Positions 25,601-39,451 are shown, counted from the stretch's first letter. The stretch is 64,000 nucleotides of DNA from Wuchereria bancrofti (GCA_005281725.1 SSBO01000001.1:11223776-11287775); one strand, 5' to 3'. The notes: a model not told the origin generated them from the sequence alone. Translations and numbers: made by a program.

Positions 25601-28600
25601 GAAACATTTCATAATGCTTTACAGCAATTAAAGTATGCCTTCTTTTTCTTCATATTGTGCTAAAATTTAATATGTTGCCAAATGTTTCATATTTCTTTAA
25701 AAATTTTTTAAAGCAAAAAATTAGATGTAATTTTAGCATACCGAAAATTTGTTGATAAAAAAATTATTTTAATTTTGTAAAAATGATTGTATAGAAATTT
25801 TTAAATCTTCATAGATGAAAAGATGAACTGCAAATAAATTGAAAATGGATTTACAGTTAGTGCGATCAATAATAATTGTGGTGAATTAAGATGAAAACAA
25901 CATGAAGATATTAAATTTCATATGTAATATAATGTTTAAAAACACTAGCGAAGTTTTGTACTGACAGTGATATGAAGGCACATAGTACATCTTTTAAAAC
26001 TTTTTTTTTAAAAAAAAAAGAAAAATTTTTAAAAATTTTTATTTATGTCAGTTAATTGTTCCTGAAACGAAATCAAGGTATTCCCAACAATAAAATTATA
26101 TATATATATTATTTTTTATAGTTCCAACGTTTATCTTTTTCAGAAGCATAACTGAAATGCGAAAACAGTTGGAATTATTACGTGAAAAAGGTGCTAAATT
26201 GCCGGAAGAAACGGCCGAATTACTAGAACGTCAACTGCAAGCCGAAGATATTACCAATCAAAATGAAGCAGAAATGCCTGATAGTATGGGGCAGAATTCT
26301 GAAACGCCATTCAAGGAAAGTGTTGAGGTGCTTTTCAAAGATAATTTTAATACTTAGTGTCTTACTCGTATGTGATCTTTTGTCAATGTCTTAAAGTCTT
26401 TCGACAGTGTCCTTTTGTCCTTTCTGTTCTCATTGTGTCAGAGATACTCTAATTAAGCATTGTATTGTATATTTTATACTTGATATTTTTAGAGTATAAC
26501 ATAACGACTTAAATGAATAGATAAAATTCTTGCGAAAGATATAAAACAAACGAAAGTTATCGATTAGTTTGCTTAGTGTTTGAAGCAAAGTCATGCAGAA
26601 AATTATGTGTTGAGCAGGCTAAAATAATAATAATTGGTCTTTAAATTAGATTAAGCTTCATTCATCCTTCTCTTTGGATCTTGTAAACTTGAAAATCTGA
26701 ATAGGTTTACTGTAATTCCAATTAAAAAAATAGCTCCTTAATCTGTTGGTCAAGATAACTTTAAATTATTCAGAGAAATTGTGTTTGATTCTTTACCATT
26801 CTTGACCTCTTTTTTCTTTTTTTTTTGGAAACTTATCAGCAAATTAGGTTTTCTGGTACATTTTTCTAGAGAAATTTTTGTGTATTCATAGTCTACTCAT
26901 ATTTTGGTTTCTTGAAATATATAACGCATGAAACTGTTTTTTTTTTTCTTCGTCAGCTAAGTTTCCCATATTTTTGATCTAATCATATATATATATTTAT
27001 TTATTTATATATTACGATCGTTTGAAATTTAAAAAACAAATGGTGCAAATACACCGTTGAATGTCTATTTATCATGAAAAGAAGAAAATTTCCCTTTTTC
27101 TTTTATTTTCGTTACATTTTCATTATGATCTGAACAGCTGTTGTTGCTTTATGATTGATCGTTTCAAGCCGACTTAAGGAGGAAACAGTGGTCGTATAGC
27201 CGCAACTGTTCCTCTCCCAAACAACAGTAGCATTTTTCAGTCCTTACCGATCTAATATATTGTCTTTCTGAATGACAATTCATATTTTTCTGTTTGAAAG
27301 AAATTGCTACAAGTTCGAATAGTATGAAAGAGTTTTAATATTTAATGCTATTTATCTTTCAATCATAAAATTATGAAGACTTATCGTTGCTCATTCCTGA
27401 AAAAGAATTTTTAAAGTTTTTATGAAGCAGATTGGAGAGAGAGAAATAAGCCTGAGTAAACAGAAAAATTTATTATCATTTATTTTTTAAATTCTTACTT
27501 TATTGCATTTCGCTAAATGTTCAATTGCATCGTGTTGACACGAAGCTTATGACAGTTTTCATGTATTTAAATAAAATCAAGTGTTTTATCATAAAATGTC
27601 AAAATGAAAAAATTTTTATTTGTAGGCCATGGAGGTAGTTCGTAACAATTTTTTGGAAGTGATGGCACAAAAATCAGAATCAGTTATCGGTGTAGGTACT
27701 CGTGCTGACTTAATAAGCGATGACCTTTCGGTTGATCATCATCTAACAACAGAAGATAGCCAACGACTGAGAAATATTGAACAGGCGCTACAAGAACAAC
27801 GCCAGTTGCTCGAAACAATTGCTTCTCAAAGTCATCAGGTACTCCAATTAGTTTCTCTCATCCTCTTTTTCATCTAAATAGTTCAGAAAGTCAGAGAGAT
27901 ATATCTAGTAGACATTGGACTCTACCCGTAAACAACTATAAATTTCCTGATTATGTGTCTATGAAGAGATTCAAAAATGTTAAGGTATCAATTATATTGT
28001 TGCAGAAATATAAGAATAGGAAATTTCTCTAATCATTTTCCAGTCAAAGCATTAAAAATTGCTGAGATGTGTGTGTGTGTGTATGTGCATGTGTGTCTGT
28101 AACTGTATGTGGTGGTTAAGAAACCAAAATAAAAATTTTCTTTCGAGTAAATTTTTGAAACGTTTAGTTGAGAATGAATTTTCTAATCGATTAGTATATA
28201 AATTGATTTGCCGATGTAATTTACAAATCTTGGATTCTCATTTTTTTTTGATTAACTGTTTTGTTGCATTAAACTAAGTAATTGAGTCCTCATTCACTTC
28301 GAAAATTGCATATGCGATTTCATAAACATATCAAAATCCTGTTTGTACTTTTCTCCTTTTGATTTTCATTCATTTTTTTTCTAGCTCTATTTCAGCTTTG
28401 AATGCTTAATTTTCAATGATACCTTTCTTGGAAGGCACTCATTCGTTCCTTCAGCTTTCCTTCAATCAGTGATCCGTTAATTTCCTATTGTTAGGTTTTG
28501 AACGTTATGCATTTTTCATTTTACTTCATTTAGTAGTTGAATTTTTTCTATATGGAATATTATGCTTTAGGCTTACTGAACAGATAACGCAAAGGATGAA

Positions 28601-31600
28601 TAGTTTTATAATGAATTCAAAATATTTGTAGCATTTATGCTTAAAAACTTTTGGTAGTTCCGTTTTTATTTCTGGTAATTCCGATTCATCTACAAGGTTC
28701 TTTTATATGAATAAAGAACAAAGCAGAAGAATGGATTTTTACAACAGAACAAAATGAACAAAACAAAATGTTTAATCTTAAAAAAAAAAAAAAAAAAAAA
28801 GATTATAAAAGTGTCCAAATTTTCTGAATTTTCTTGAAAGAGTAGTAATGGAGATGTTAGTTATCTCAAAGTCTGCGACAATTGGTTTATCGTTCCTATA
28901 TTTTTTATTTCACTTTGAATGTCGTTAATCCATTGGTCTACTTCAAATGCGCCAAATAGGGAAAGAGAGAGAATGCTGTAGAGAGTTAGCAAACAAGCAT
29001 GTTTTAAAAAGACATCTTTTTGTATTTGTCAAGAAATTTACTTCTTTCACAACTGATGTCTTTCATATTGGCAACCAACTCCTTTCTCTTTGTATCTCCT
29101 CTTTTCCAGTCGAATTTTTGAATTTTTTTTTTTTTTATCGTCTCATTATTGATTATTTGCTGGCCTGAGCCTGAGCTTGGTTTGTTTATAATATCTCAGA
29201 GATAGGAGGAGAATATGAGAGAGAAAGGATAGATCGGTAGCTCTCATGCATTTTTAAAGTAAGTACGAATGGCAAATATATATATTTTTTTGTCGTATTT
29301 AAAAATTTTTTTTTCTTGATTCGATAAAGCCATGCGCAAAATTTTTCTTCAGCCATCGATTTCTTCTTTTTTTTTTGCTTTTTTTTTAGTCACGGAAGTT
29401 AAAAAAAAAGAAGAGGATAAAAAAAAAAACAAAAAATAAAAAAACAACTAATAAAAAAAAAGATTGGGAAAGACTGATTATCAGTTATTTTATACTTCCG
29501 TTTTTTTTTTTTCAAGAAATTTTTTTGCAAGTAATATATGATATCCCAATTTGTCGAACTTTTTAAAGATCTTCAAAATGGACTTTAATTTGATATAGAT
29601 AAGTTTCTGTCAAAATCTGGAACTTGTACAGTGAAATTCTGCATCAAATTGGAAACCTTTATATTATATAAATTACTTTAATTGCTCAACTTAAGTTTGT
29701 TTCAATTAATCGTAGACAGTTGCTGTACTTGATGACTATGGAAAATACGGATACACGTTGCATTTAATCCGTTATTATACACTTAATCCTTATTATGATT
29801 ATGGCAAAATAATTACAGAAAATAAATACTGTCTATATTTTTCGAAATTTTTTAAATCACAATTCTTAAAGTTCATCATTATGTCGAGTGTCGAATATTA
29901 GGAGTGAGAGAGAATAAGGATTGTTTTTTTTTCTAATGGCTATTTTCACTGTTTACTTTATTTATTATCACTTTAAAAAAATTAAAAGAGAAAAAATACA
30001 CAGTTTTATGTGCTACAAGATTTACAAACTAATTAAAATAGACATAAATTTATTCGAATGAAAGATAAAAATGGACAAGATGCTAATTTATCTAGATTAA
30101 TAGGATTCTTTTATTGCATCGGATTTATTAGTGAGGAAAAAAGAGAGATTCATTCTTATCATTTAAGAATAATTCGGGTCTACTCCTTACCTTATTTTTT
30201 TACTCAAGAATCAGAATGCTGATCTGCTATGATTTAGATAATTCATGTGGACATTTAATTTAAATAGATTGCTAAAAGTTTAACTTGGAAAAAAAAAACT
30301 TTTTAATTAAGTTATCGAGCTGATCTTTATAATTCTTAACTATATTGCTTTTATTTCAGTTTGTAAAAGTAATGAGCAAAACAATGGTTTGGTTAATAAG
30401 AGTAAAAGAGATGAAAAGAGACATTAGTAGTTGCAACAAATTAAAATAGTCTAATGAATAAGCTGAAAGGAAATTAAGTCGATGAAAATGAAGAGCTAAT
30501 ATTTGAAATTCATGAAAAATGGTTGAGATAGAAGAATTATTGAAATTTAATGATTTTCATTTAATTTACTAAAACAATTCCTACCAAAAAATTTTTTGCA
30601 TTATTTGCCTAAACATATATATTATCATTAATTGTCTTAAAATAAGTGAGTGATATCGTTAATATATATATGTTTTGGTTGATATTTTCAGTATTTGACG
30701 CGGCTGTTCATTTGTTCTGTTAATTTTAACCTTTGTTCATTCGTCTAAGCTTTAACAATTGTAACGAATAGGATTGCACCAATTGTCTGCGCAACTGTAT
30801 CACACACATCACAGATAACTCAACTGTATCCTTTTCATCATCTGTTAAGAATTGTCAAGCTTAACGTTAAATATCACAGTAGAGACCTCAAATCAAATGA
30901 GCTGTTCTGCTAAATTTGTAATCTTTGGTTGAGTTGAATTGAGTTGAGTTGAGTTGAGTTGATGACTGTAACCATCATCATCATCAATGAATGATGGATA
31001 TCAATAATTGCAATAGATAAGGGAGGATAAAAAATTTGAAAAAAAAAAAATGATAATAACATTTTCTACACTATTATTTTGTTTGAATTCTAGTTTATAA
31101 ATGAAAACATTGGTTAAAATGAATTTAAATTTATTTATCGATCAATGTGAACTTAATTTTCATATGTATGAAGAAAATAAATTGATGGATAGCAGAAGGA
31201 ACTTAGAAGAAGATTGCTTTCAGTCATTAAGTAGAAGTTTCTGCTATTGCTTTTTTGTTGAGCCTACTGAAAACTGCAGTCTTTTTTTTTTTTCCTTCCT
31301 TTTTTCTTTTTCATGGTTTTCAATAAAATTTTGTTTCAGCTTCAATAGCTTCTTTCAGTTACTATTATTTGTGTTGTCGTTGTAACTTCTTTAATACTTT
31401 TTGATGAAAAAAAAAAAAAGAAAAAAATTCATTAATTACAGTGGTCAATTTCTTTTTCTGCTTTATAAATAATTACTATTAAATTGAAAAAAAAAATAAT
31501 TACTATTAACTTTTTTTCTTTTTTATAAGCATGCTATTAACACGTTTCTAGTCATTTTGTTCAAGTTTTACTTCCTAAATTTGTTGAATAATTTACAATT

Positions 31601-34600
31601 TGAACCATTATGCAAAAATGCTTTTTCTATTGGTATGTTTATTCACCTTTCTAAATACTGTATATATGAAGCATACATTCTATATCATTTTTGGCTTCTC
31701 TATTAGTTATTTAAATATAAGGTGTTATTTCGAAATTGTCGAAGTGTGAAGAGAGAGAGAGAGAGAGTAAACCAATGTGGTCTAATGGTTTTATGAACTT
31801 CAGTCAACCGTAATGCTTCATTATCATGCAATTGAACAAAGTGCTCCTTGTTTTAGTCCAAAACTACCTGCGAGATGTTCATTTGTATTTTAAATTGTTG
31901 ATTTAAACTTTTATAAAATAGGATAGTTTACTGAGAAAAAAATTTTAACTAAATTGCGGAATATGACAATATTCTCTCGAAGTGCTTTCTGAATTTTTTT
32001 TTTTTCTTTTTGATATAAACGTTCTGTAGATAGAGCTGGAATAAAGAATTAATTATTCCGAATGGTAAATAAAATGGTTGCTATTTTGCATGTCATTTAT
32101 ACATATAACAATATTCCTACTACCTTCTACCTTAAGGCTTACACCTATATGTAATCATTAGATTATCATTTCCTGATAGCGTTCATTTCATACACTTTTA
32201 TTCATAATTAAGCACTTTACATTACATTGTATTCTTCAAAAAAAAGAGTTTCAATTAAATTTTTGAATGAATACACTAATTTTTTAATATATTCATAGAT
32301 CATAATATAAAAAAGTTACTCAATTGTTCTTCCATTTGTTAAATAATGGATAAATGTATCAATGCTAATTGATATTATTATGAAAGATTTTCTAAAGCAC
32401 ATAATATTTAGATGAAAATTTTTCTAATAGCATTATTGATTGATTTCTAAAATTCAACTTTTTGTAAACGTATAAAATTGTACCAAAGAGCCATTGCCAC
32501 ATTACGTTTGATAATTTGGGAACTTTATAATTTTGATGTTAGTTTATATAGGATGTAGTTGAAATCGTGAAGAGTAACATATGAAAAAAGCATCCATCTG
32601 TGATTTTCACTTTTATGCTAGTGCTTTGTAAACTGGTATGCTATCATACATATCTCATTCCATCAATTCCTTACCTCCTTATCATCTTACCTTTTCTCAT
32701 TTTTTGAATATTTGTTGATCGTACTATTATTACACGATATATCGCTTTTCATTTGGTGGTCTTTTTCTCATAGATATTGTCGAATACCGTATTCATAAGA
32801 GGAATGGAAATAGTATAGCAGCATTAGTAACAGATAAAAGGGTGGTGTATTTTTGGTTTTAATTTTTGTTCATTTTTTTTTTCTTTTTTTTTTTTAAATA
32901 ATTAAGTTGAATATTGTCTAAAGTTTTAGATATGCTAGTAGTAACATATATAGTATCGGTAGTAATAGTTGTGGAATTTTCTATGGATGGTAGCGATGTG
33001 TACCAAATGACAACTGTTGTAAACTTTACAACGGACGCTTATATATTCTAGGCTTTTAGTTTCGATATTACAGTGATATCTTCTAACATCTCAATTTTGC
33101 TGCTGTAACAAGGAGCAGTTGTAATAGTTGCTGTATCAGTCTTAACTTCATATATTAGTTTTTAAGTTTGCCTTAATCAATTCATTTTTATGAAATGGAT
33201 TTGCACAGTCAACAGCTTGATTGAAAAAAAGGAAAAAGTTGTTTTCGAAATGTTTGTATTAGTATGTACCGTTATTTAAGTGGTGTGTGTGTGTGTGTGT
33301 ATGTATGTATGTGAATGTATGTGTGTGTATATATATTATTGGTAGTTGTACTTCTTTGCCTTTAATTAGCATAAAATGATTTAATTTGGGTTCAGAAATA
33401 TGCTTATATCTTTTTTCATCCTTTGTCCACCATCCTTCAGCATTTATAATCCAATTCGATTATTCATTTTGTTTTTTCATCAAATTATTCAACAATGTTT
33501 CCATGGATTTATTTCTTTTTATCGTTAGAATGTAGCTTTATACGTCATTCTCTTTCGTCCTTTTCCTGCTATCAATTATAAGATCATATTTGTATAATAT
33601 ATTAGAAGCAGCAGGAAGTTATATATTAGCACTCTACATTCGACCATATTATTTTTATAATTCAAGTAAATTAACACTTCCCATTGACGACATAGTGCTT
33701 TTATGTAGTTTATTAGCAATTTATTTATATATACATAACCTACTGTATTGCTTATTTTAAAATGAACCTAAATATAACTACATTCTCTCACTAGTGATTT
33801 GTTATCTTTGCATCTTGGCTTTATTAAGTTTCAAGTGACACAGTATATTTAATTCTATTCATTTAATTTTTCTAACCAGAGAATCATGTAAATTTGATTG
33901 GTTTTCCTATCTTCAAAATATATCATTTGTACCGAACATTTGTGTGAAATTTAAAATTTTGTTTCCTTCATGAATAAATCATATTCAATTATAATTTAAT
34001 TTCGAAGAAAATATTGAGAATATTGGAACATCAGTTCAGAACAATTAATTTTTTTTTTTGAGTTTATTATACTTACATTGTCGACAATAAGATATGTTCA
34101 AGTTTCATATTTATAAATTTCAATAAAAGCTTAGCAGAATTAAAGTAATCCCAATGAGTGATAATTCTAGTAGATAAGAATGAATAAACTGGAAGTCACT
34201 TATTCTTCTCGTTAAAATTACTAGTAACATTGCTGGGTTAATGATGATAACTACGTCTAATCTTTCTCTCCAAATTTTCTTAATTTTCTAAAACCAAACA
34301 AATTCTTCTTTTCTTTTATAGCATCAATCATCATTCTCTAATACGACAGAATCATGTCAGACAAAAATTGCTACACTTCGGAACTGTTTTCTCACCGCTG
34401 CACCACAATTAAACATACGTCTTGGTAACATTTTGTTGGATCTAGCAAAAGGACAATTGGTGAACGATTTGGATTCTGTCCTTGAAGATCTACTTGGTCA
34501 GAGTACCAACGACAGACGACATTTCGATGAGACTGATGAGGTTTGTTTATCTAATATAATTTGTCTATGTTCATCTTTCAGCCGGTGTTCCTGAGTGCAT

Positions 34601-37600
34601 CTATATGGTTATATTAGTATTTTGGTTGCTATGGTGCTATAACATTGCTCCTTTTGCCCTCTGTCTCATGATTATCCGATGTCTCCACCGAAGATTAGTC
34701 ACTGTTCTATTAAGATAAAGTAATTACTGAAATTCCTTCACTCATTCAGTCTGGTATTCGCATGTCATTTGATTTCCGGTATGGTTTAAATAAGTGTACA
34801 AAGTAAATATCTTGATTTTGAATTTGAATGGACTATAAAGATGGACAAGAATGCAAGATATTACAAGAAGAGATGGGAAATGAGCAGGCAATGTAAATTT
34901 CAGCTTGTGACATTTGCGCATTCCAGTTCAATGTTTTGAAAGACTTATTGAGCATAGCAATTTTGTTTTCTTAACTGTTGCTTTGCTTTTTTTTGATGAA
35001 GATTGCTAATTGTTTTGATATTGAAGTAGATGTAATGCTTCTTCTTATTGTGGTAATAATCATTATTGTTGCATATTAAAGTTTTTATTTAAAAAAAAAA
35101 AAAAAAAAACTGATGCTAGGTGAGCTGGCCAGTTAAGTGAATGCTTTGCCACAGTCTTAGAAATTGATTAAGCTGGGCTAAGGTTCACTTAGGCTGGACG
35201 CTATAACCGCAGAGCAAACATCCCTTACTCATGCCTGCCTGCAAGTACATGTACCACTTCCTTTTTTTTCATTCCTCTTTTTTTTTTTTAAAAAAAATTT
35301 TGCTAAAAGCATGTCTCTAAAAATCCATTGGATTATTTTTTGTTGTGAAACTTGCAATTTGCATGTGACTACTATTTTTGTTCCATTTAGCTGTGTGCAG
35401 TTGTAATGATTTGTTTTTAGTCGAAAAAAAAAAGAAAAAAAAAAATGTTTGAGAGAGAAATGAACGTTTTTTGCATGCTTGGATAAATAATTTACTTCAA
35501 ATAAATAACTTACTATTTTAATTGCTTTATTTCCTGATGAGTCATCCAGTCCATTTTTTTAGAGCTAAAAGTTAATGAGGAGTAAGTGAGCTATGCAATT
35601 TATGTTTATTTATTTATGAAAAATTTCCATAGAAATTGCTAGATACAAATGTTGGAGTTGTTGTAGTTATTCATGGAACAATTAGCAAATAAACAGTTGA
35701 ATTTTACATAAGCTTTAATTAACCTTGATGAAAATTTTGAAATAAAGAATTTTTAGTCTAGTTTTTCTTCTTCCTACGAATTGTTAGCATCACGATTTAT
35801 GTAGAAAAGTGGTAAGGATATGCACCTTGCAAATAGCATGAAATAATATACAAACATTGTAAACATTTAATTATCATTTAAAATTGACTATATATTCGAA
35901 TTTTAAATTTTAAAATGTTAGTGGAACACTTAATATAAATAGTAAATTTAGAATAATTTCTAATTGGCATTAAAAGAATTAATTATGCATTTTTGTACGG
36001 TTTCAAACCATCAAACTTTAAATTAAAATTACAGCATCAAAATGATGCAAACGATGGCAGTTGTGAGCCAGCATCAGTTGAATCCGAATTACAAGAAACA
36101 ACGGAGTTGATTAAATTTATTCATACCGAATCAACTGGTCGTTTCGAGCGTAGACTTAGCCGTGAATGGACACCAGATGAAGTTTCGGTAAGTGCTCAAT
36201 TCTTGATATTATTACTCTTGAATCCTGTTATATCAGTTATGTTCTACTTCATGCTTACTTGCTTACCTGTGACAAATTTTTAAATATCAGATGATTGATT
36301 ATAATCTATTATTTCAAATAGATGAAACAAAAAAAAGTGATGTATACTCATTATTGTGTAATTGTGATCAGTTTATTTGTAGTGAATACTGAACATGATT
36401 GAGAACTTTTGTGAAATACTGTACTATATAATTTCAAAAAAAGAATGGCAAAATGAAAAAAGAAAAAAAATGATAGTTTCAAAATTATTAATTGAATTTG
36501 CTTCAGTTATATCTTATTATAGAAATTCGAACAAGCAAAACGACACTTATCTACTGGTAAAGCAAAGTTACGAAAGCAGCAAACTTTGGAAAAAGTACGT
36601 AATAGAACTGAAGTAGTTGTTGATGAACAACAACAACAACAACAGCAATCTAAAAAATCAGATATTGAACATGGTGAGAGTTAGTTGATCATATAATTCA
36701 ATTCATAGTTCTTTATTTACAATTTCAATTAAATGTATTATTTATATACGATATAATCAATTTTTTTTTTTTTTTGCACTGTATGAATTGGATCCAGTTC
36801 ACAATTTGAGGACTTAATTTTAACGAATCAATAAAAGAGAAAAAAAAAAAAAGAAAAACCAGGCAAGATATGATACGATGAAAATGAAAAAGAATGATAG
36901 AAGAGGGTGATGAAGAAAAGAAAAAGCAGATCCATTGTTCTCAATACACTAGTATTCTCTTCTTCTAAAGGATTATTCATGAGATATTCCGAAATGAATT
37001 GCTATGTCTCATACATAAATTAGATTGTATATGAATTATTATCTCTCAACAACTTTTCTTTTACTATTCTCTTATTAGTATTACTGTTTATTGCTAGAGT
37101 TAATTTTGAAAAATGGGTAGTTGTTATAGTATTAGAGAAGTTAAGTAATTATTACTTCTATCATTTATAACTTTAAATTTTCATCTTAAAAGATGACATG
37201 TAAGATTGAAAAAAAGAAAACATATGATAATTATCACTTAAATCATTTCATTGTTCAAAAATTTTGAAATTTTTTAAATTATAACTCATTTATTGAGTTT
37301 TATTTTTATTTCTGTTTAACATTTATTAATCTCTTTCTCTCAAAAAAAAAAAAAAATGCAAGTATTATTTTTAGATGATTTTAAAAAGAGAATAATCGCT
37401 CAAATACAGTAATATTATCATAAAAAATTTTTGCAACTTTATCTTTCTTAACTGTAAAATTAGGAGAAATAAGAGATTTGAATTATTTCAGGACTAGAAA
37501 ATGATATTTGTATGATTATCGATGGAATCTTACCACTCATTCGACAACATAGCGAATTAGTTGCAAATGATGAGTTTATGCGACAGCTGCGCGATGAATT

Positions 37601-37820
37601 GTTGCAGCAGGCATCTGTAGTATGCTTTCCTGGTGATGCTACTCCAACGGATCTCTTTCGCAGTCAATTGAGCACAATTATTGATGATACATTATCTCAG
37701 TATGTGGGCAGTAAAGTGGCTGAAGTGAGGGAAGAACTCATTTTTGATACTTCTGAAATTTTATATAATGAATTAACTTTTTTCCAATTAATGTATAACA
37801 TTGATAATTTAGCCGTTTAA
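19686..37820 (+). CDS. PCM-1-like (pericentriolar material 1) coiled-coil protein
   Basis: Exons: 19686-19853, 20132-20239, 20453-20548, 20782-20943, 21070-21174, 21438-21534, 24243-24433, 24793-25046, 25507-25632, 26144-26327, 27626-27838, 34322-34540, 36035-36187, 36523-36673, 37492-37820; 2556 bases, 851 aa, every phase matching. The protein is hydrophilic and charged with no membrane segment. Lys/Glu/Arg-rich helices with coiled-coil character recur in exons 2-3, 5-7 and 9-11. A lysine-rich patch (GKKKRKGKKGR) lies in exon 8 and a seven-Gln run at residues ~728-734. The C-terminal stretch SEILYNELTFFQLMY (830-844) resembles the conserved C-terminal region of PCM1, the centriolar-satellite scaffold. 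That match is from memory of the family and is the main reason for the name; another centrosomal coiled-coil protein is possible. Vertebrate PCM1 is about 2000 aa, so this is much shorter. Introns 6 (2.7 kb) and 11 (6.5 kb) are unusually long here and could hide small exons. Confidence 0.6.
22301..22352 (+). repeat. TATG/TG microsatellite in intron 6
   Basis: Imperfect TATG and TG units inside intron 6 of the PCM-1-like gene. The short open frames it creates (Tyr-Val-Cys-Met repeats) are not coding. Confidence 0.85.
28063..28110 (+). repeat. TG-rich microsatellite in intron 11
   Basis: Imperfect TG/TATG units just inside the 6.5 kb intron 11 of the PCM-1-like gene. Confidence 0.75.
30928..30962 (+). 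repeat. GAGTT pentanucleotide repeat in intron 11
   Basis: Seven units of (T)GAGT with one GAATT variant. A shorter version of the same unit occurs at about 1697-1713 in HSP60 intron 3. Confidence 0.85.
33281..33337 (+). repeat. GT / TATG compound microsatellite in intron 11
   Basis: Ten GT units followed by TATG units and a second GT/TA run. Confidence 0.85.
35129..35197 (+). repeat. inverted repeat in a GC-richer island of intron 12
   Basis: CCAG-T-TAAGTGAA (35129-35141) can pair with TTCACTTA-GG-CTGG (35184-35197), giving 12 pairs around a 1x2 internal loop with a 42-base apical loop. The surrounding ~140 bases are visibly less AT-rich than the intron and follow a poly-A run at 35091-35109. 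Confidence 0.5.
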
Positions 37821-38523
37821 GTGCTTTAAAATTACGTATTTATCATTGCTCTATCCCCTGTTATATTTTTTTAATTTGTGAAATGTAAGGCTTTTCGCAG
37901 ATTGCTTCAAATAATATGAATTGCTCAATTTCAAGACATTAAAACGTCTTTACTTTCAATTGATTAATTTGCTACTGTGATATGAGATTGATGATGATTT
38001 CAGATTTTGCATTCTGAGTTCATTACTTCTAATCATTTTGTGGATGTGGCTATTTTATCATAATTGAGCTTCTTTTTTTTTTTTTTTGAAATTTCTTTTC
38101 ACCAAGTGGTATTTATCCTTGAAAATGGTGTAATTTTCTTTCGTATATAAATTTGTACGCTAGTTTTATGACTGCTTATTAATAATTACTACCAAAACAA
38201 TTTGTTAAATTAACTGTTACCGATCAGTGATGTTTATTTGAATGTTTTATTTAATTCCATTTTATTTAGAACACTGTTGCAGTAATCATTTAATCCTGGT
38301 ATTACTATCATATTGCTATTTATTTAATGTGATTCTCACTTATTTCTGTTTCACTTTATCACTAAACTATCATTGCCAACTTTGAATTCATTGCCTTTTT
38401 CTATCTGTGCCTTGCTAGATTTAAAAATGCTGTATCAATTTTTTCCATGTTTTTCATCAGAACTTGTTAAATTTCATTACTGATTGCATTACTTTTTCAA
38501 ATTACTGTCTAGAATTTCTGTTG

Positions 38524-38621
38524 CTATCACAAGAACAATGTGATAATTTGATGGAATTTACTATCACAAGAACGGTATGATAAGTTGGTGGAATTTATTG
38601 TGATAATTTAATGGAACTTAT
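38524..38621 (+). repeat. 37-bp tandem repeat, about 2.6 copies
   Basis: Units CTATCACAAGAAC..GGAATTTA at 38524-38560 and 38561-38597, with a third partial unit to about 38621. Confidence 0.85.
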
Positions 38622-39147
38622 CTTTCTGAATGTCTGTTCAGAATTGTTATTGTTATATTGTAAACACCATCATTTGATCAACATCAGATTTCGAGATGAT
38701 TCAATGCGATATAGTAAAAAAAAAAAAAAAAAAGAAAAAGGAAAATGGTTCGATATGTGATCATGAAAAGAAGTAAATGTTTATTTGGTCAGTTTTGTTT
38801 TGGAGTAATATTTGAATACTCATATTTGTACTTCATTTCGTATAAACAAAATTTGCGTTTTTCATAGTATTTCGAAGACAATGCAGGTTTTGCAAGCAAA
38901 TAAAAAGATATTGTTGTAAAGGTTGTGGATTTCTAATGTTGAAGTAACCCAGATCGTAGAGTACTGTAGTTAAGCGAGTGGTTTTATCGAAATTCCGGAA
39001 AAGATTGAAATTCTGGATTTAAAAAGTGCTGAGAGAAATACTTCTTCCGAAAGTTTTGTTTTGGTCCTACAAGTACTGAATAAAATTATCCATTCATTTT
39101 CCAAACGTTAAATTCTTTTGACTGGATAGACCATCTAACATACATTA

Positions 39148-39173
39148 TTACCTGAGACCAATTTCTCAGGTAA
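39148..39173 (+). repeat. perfect 10-bp inverted repeat, 6-base loop
   Basis: TTACCTGAGA-CCAATT-TCTCAGGTAA; flanking GACCA (39130-39134 region) and TGGTC (39177-39181 region) could add an outer stem. It lies about 280 bases upstream of the dolichol kinase start. Confidence 0.7.
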
Positions 39174-39441
39174 ATTTGGTCGGTATTTTCTTTGTACGGT
39201 TGGTTGTAGATTATCGATTTTCACTATATTTTTGGTTGAATCCAAAAAATTCTCACGCTGTTTTCGTCATTTTCACTGATTCTTATAAATGAGATTAACA
39301 GCTCATCCTATCTTTTCGGGGAAATTTTTATATTTTTCTTTTTTTCAAAAATTTAAATAATAATTTTGGCTTTTCATTTTTTCTCCTCAGTAACTGGGTT
39401 TATTTTCATTTTACATTTAAAAGATTGAAATTGTTAAGAAA

Positions 39442-39448
39442 TATTTAG
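39442..39448 (+). promoter_or_regulatory. candidate trans-splice acceptor at the dolichol kinase start
   Basis: TATTTAG three bases before ATG 39452 fits a spliced-leader acceptor and supports this ATG as the real start despite the short N-terminus. Confidence 0.45.
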
Positions 39449-39451
39449 CCA

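Larger units (their letters stand above)
37821..39451. other. intergenic, PCM-1-like gene to dolichol kinase
   Basis: AT-rich DNA with one 37-bp tandem repeat (38524-38621) and one perfect inverted repeat (39148-39173), listed separately. No exon found that would extend dolichol kinase at its N-terminus, though I cannot exclude a small one. Confidence 0.5.

Noticed and set aside
31101..31385. 94-codon plus-strand frame inside intron 11 of the PCM-1-like gene
   Set aside because: The second half is Phe/Ser from T-rich runs and it has no splice context or family resemblance.
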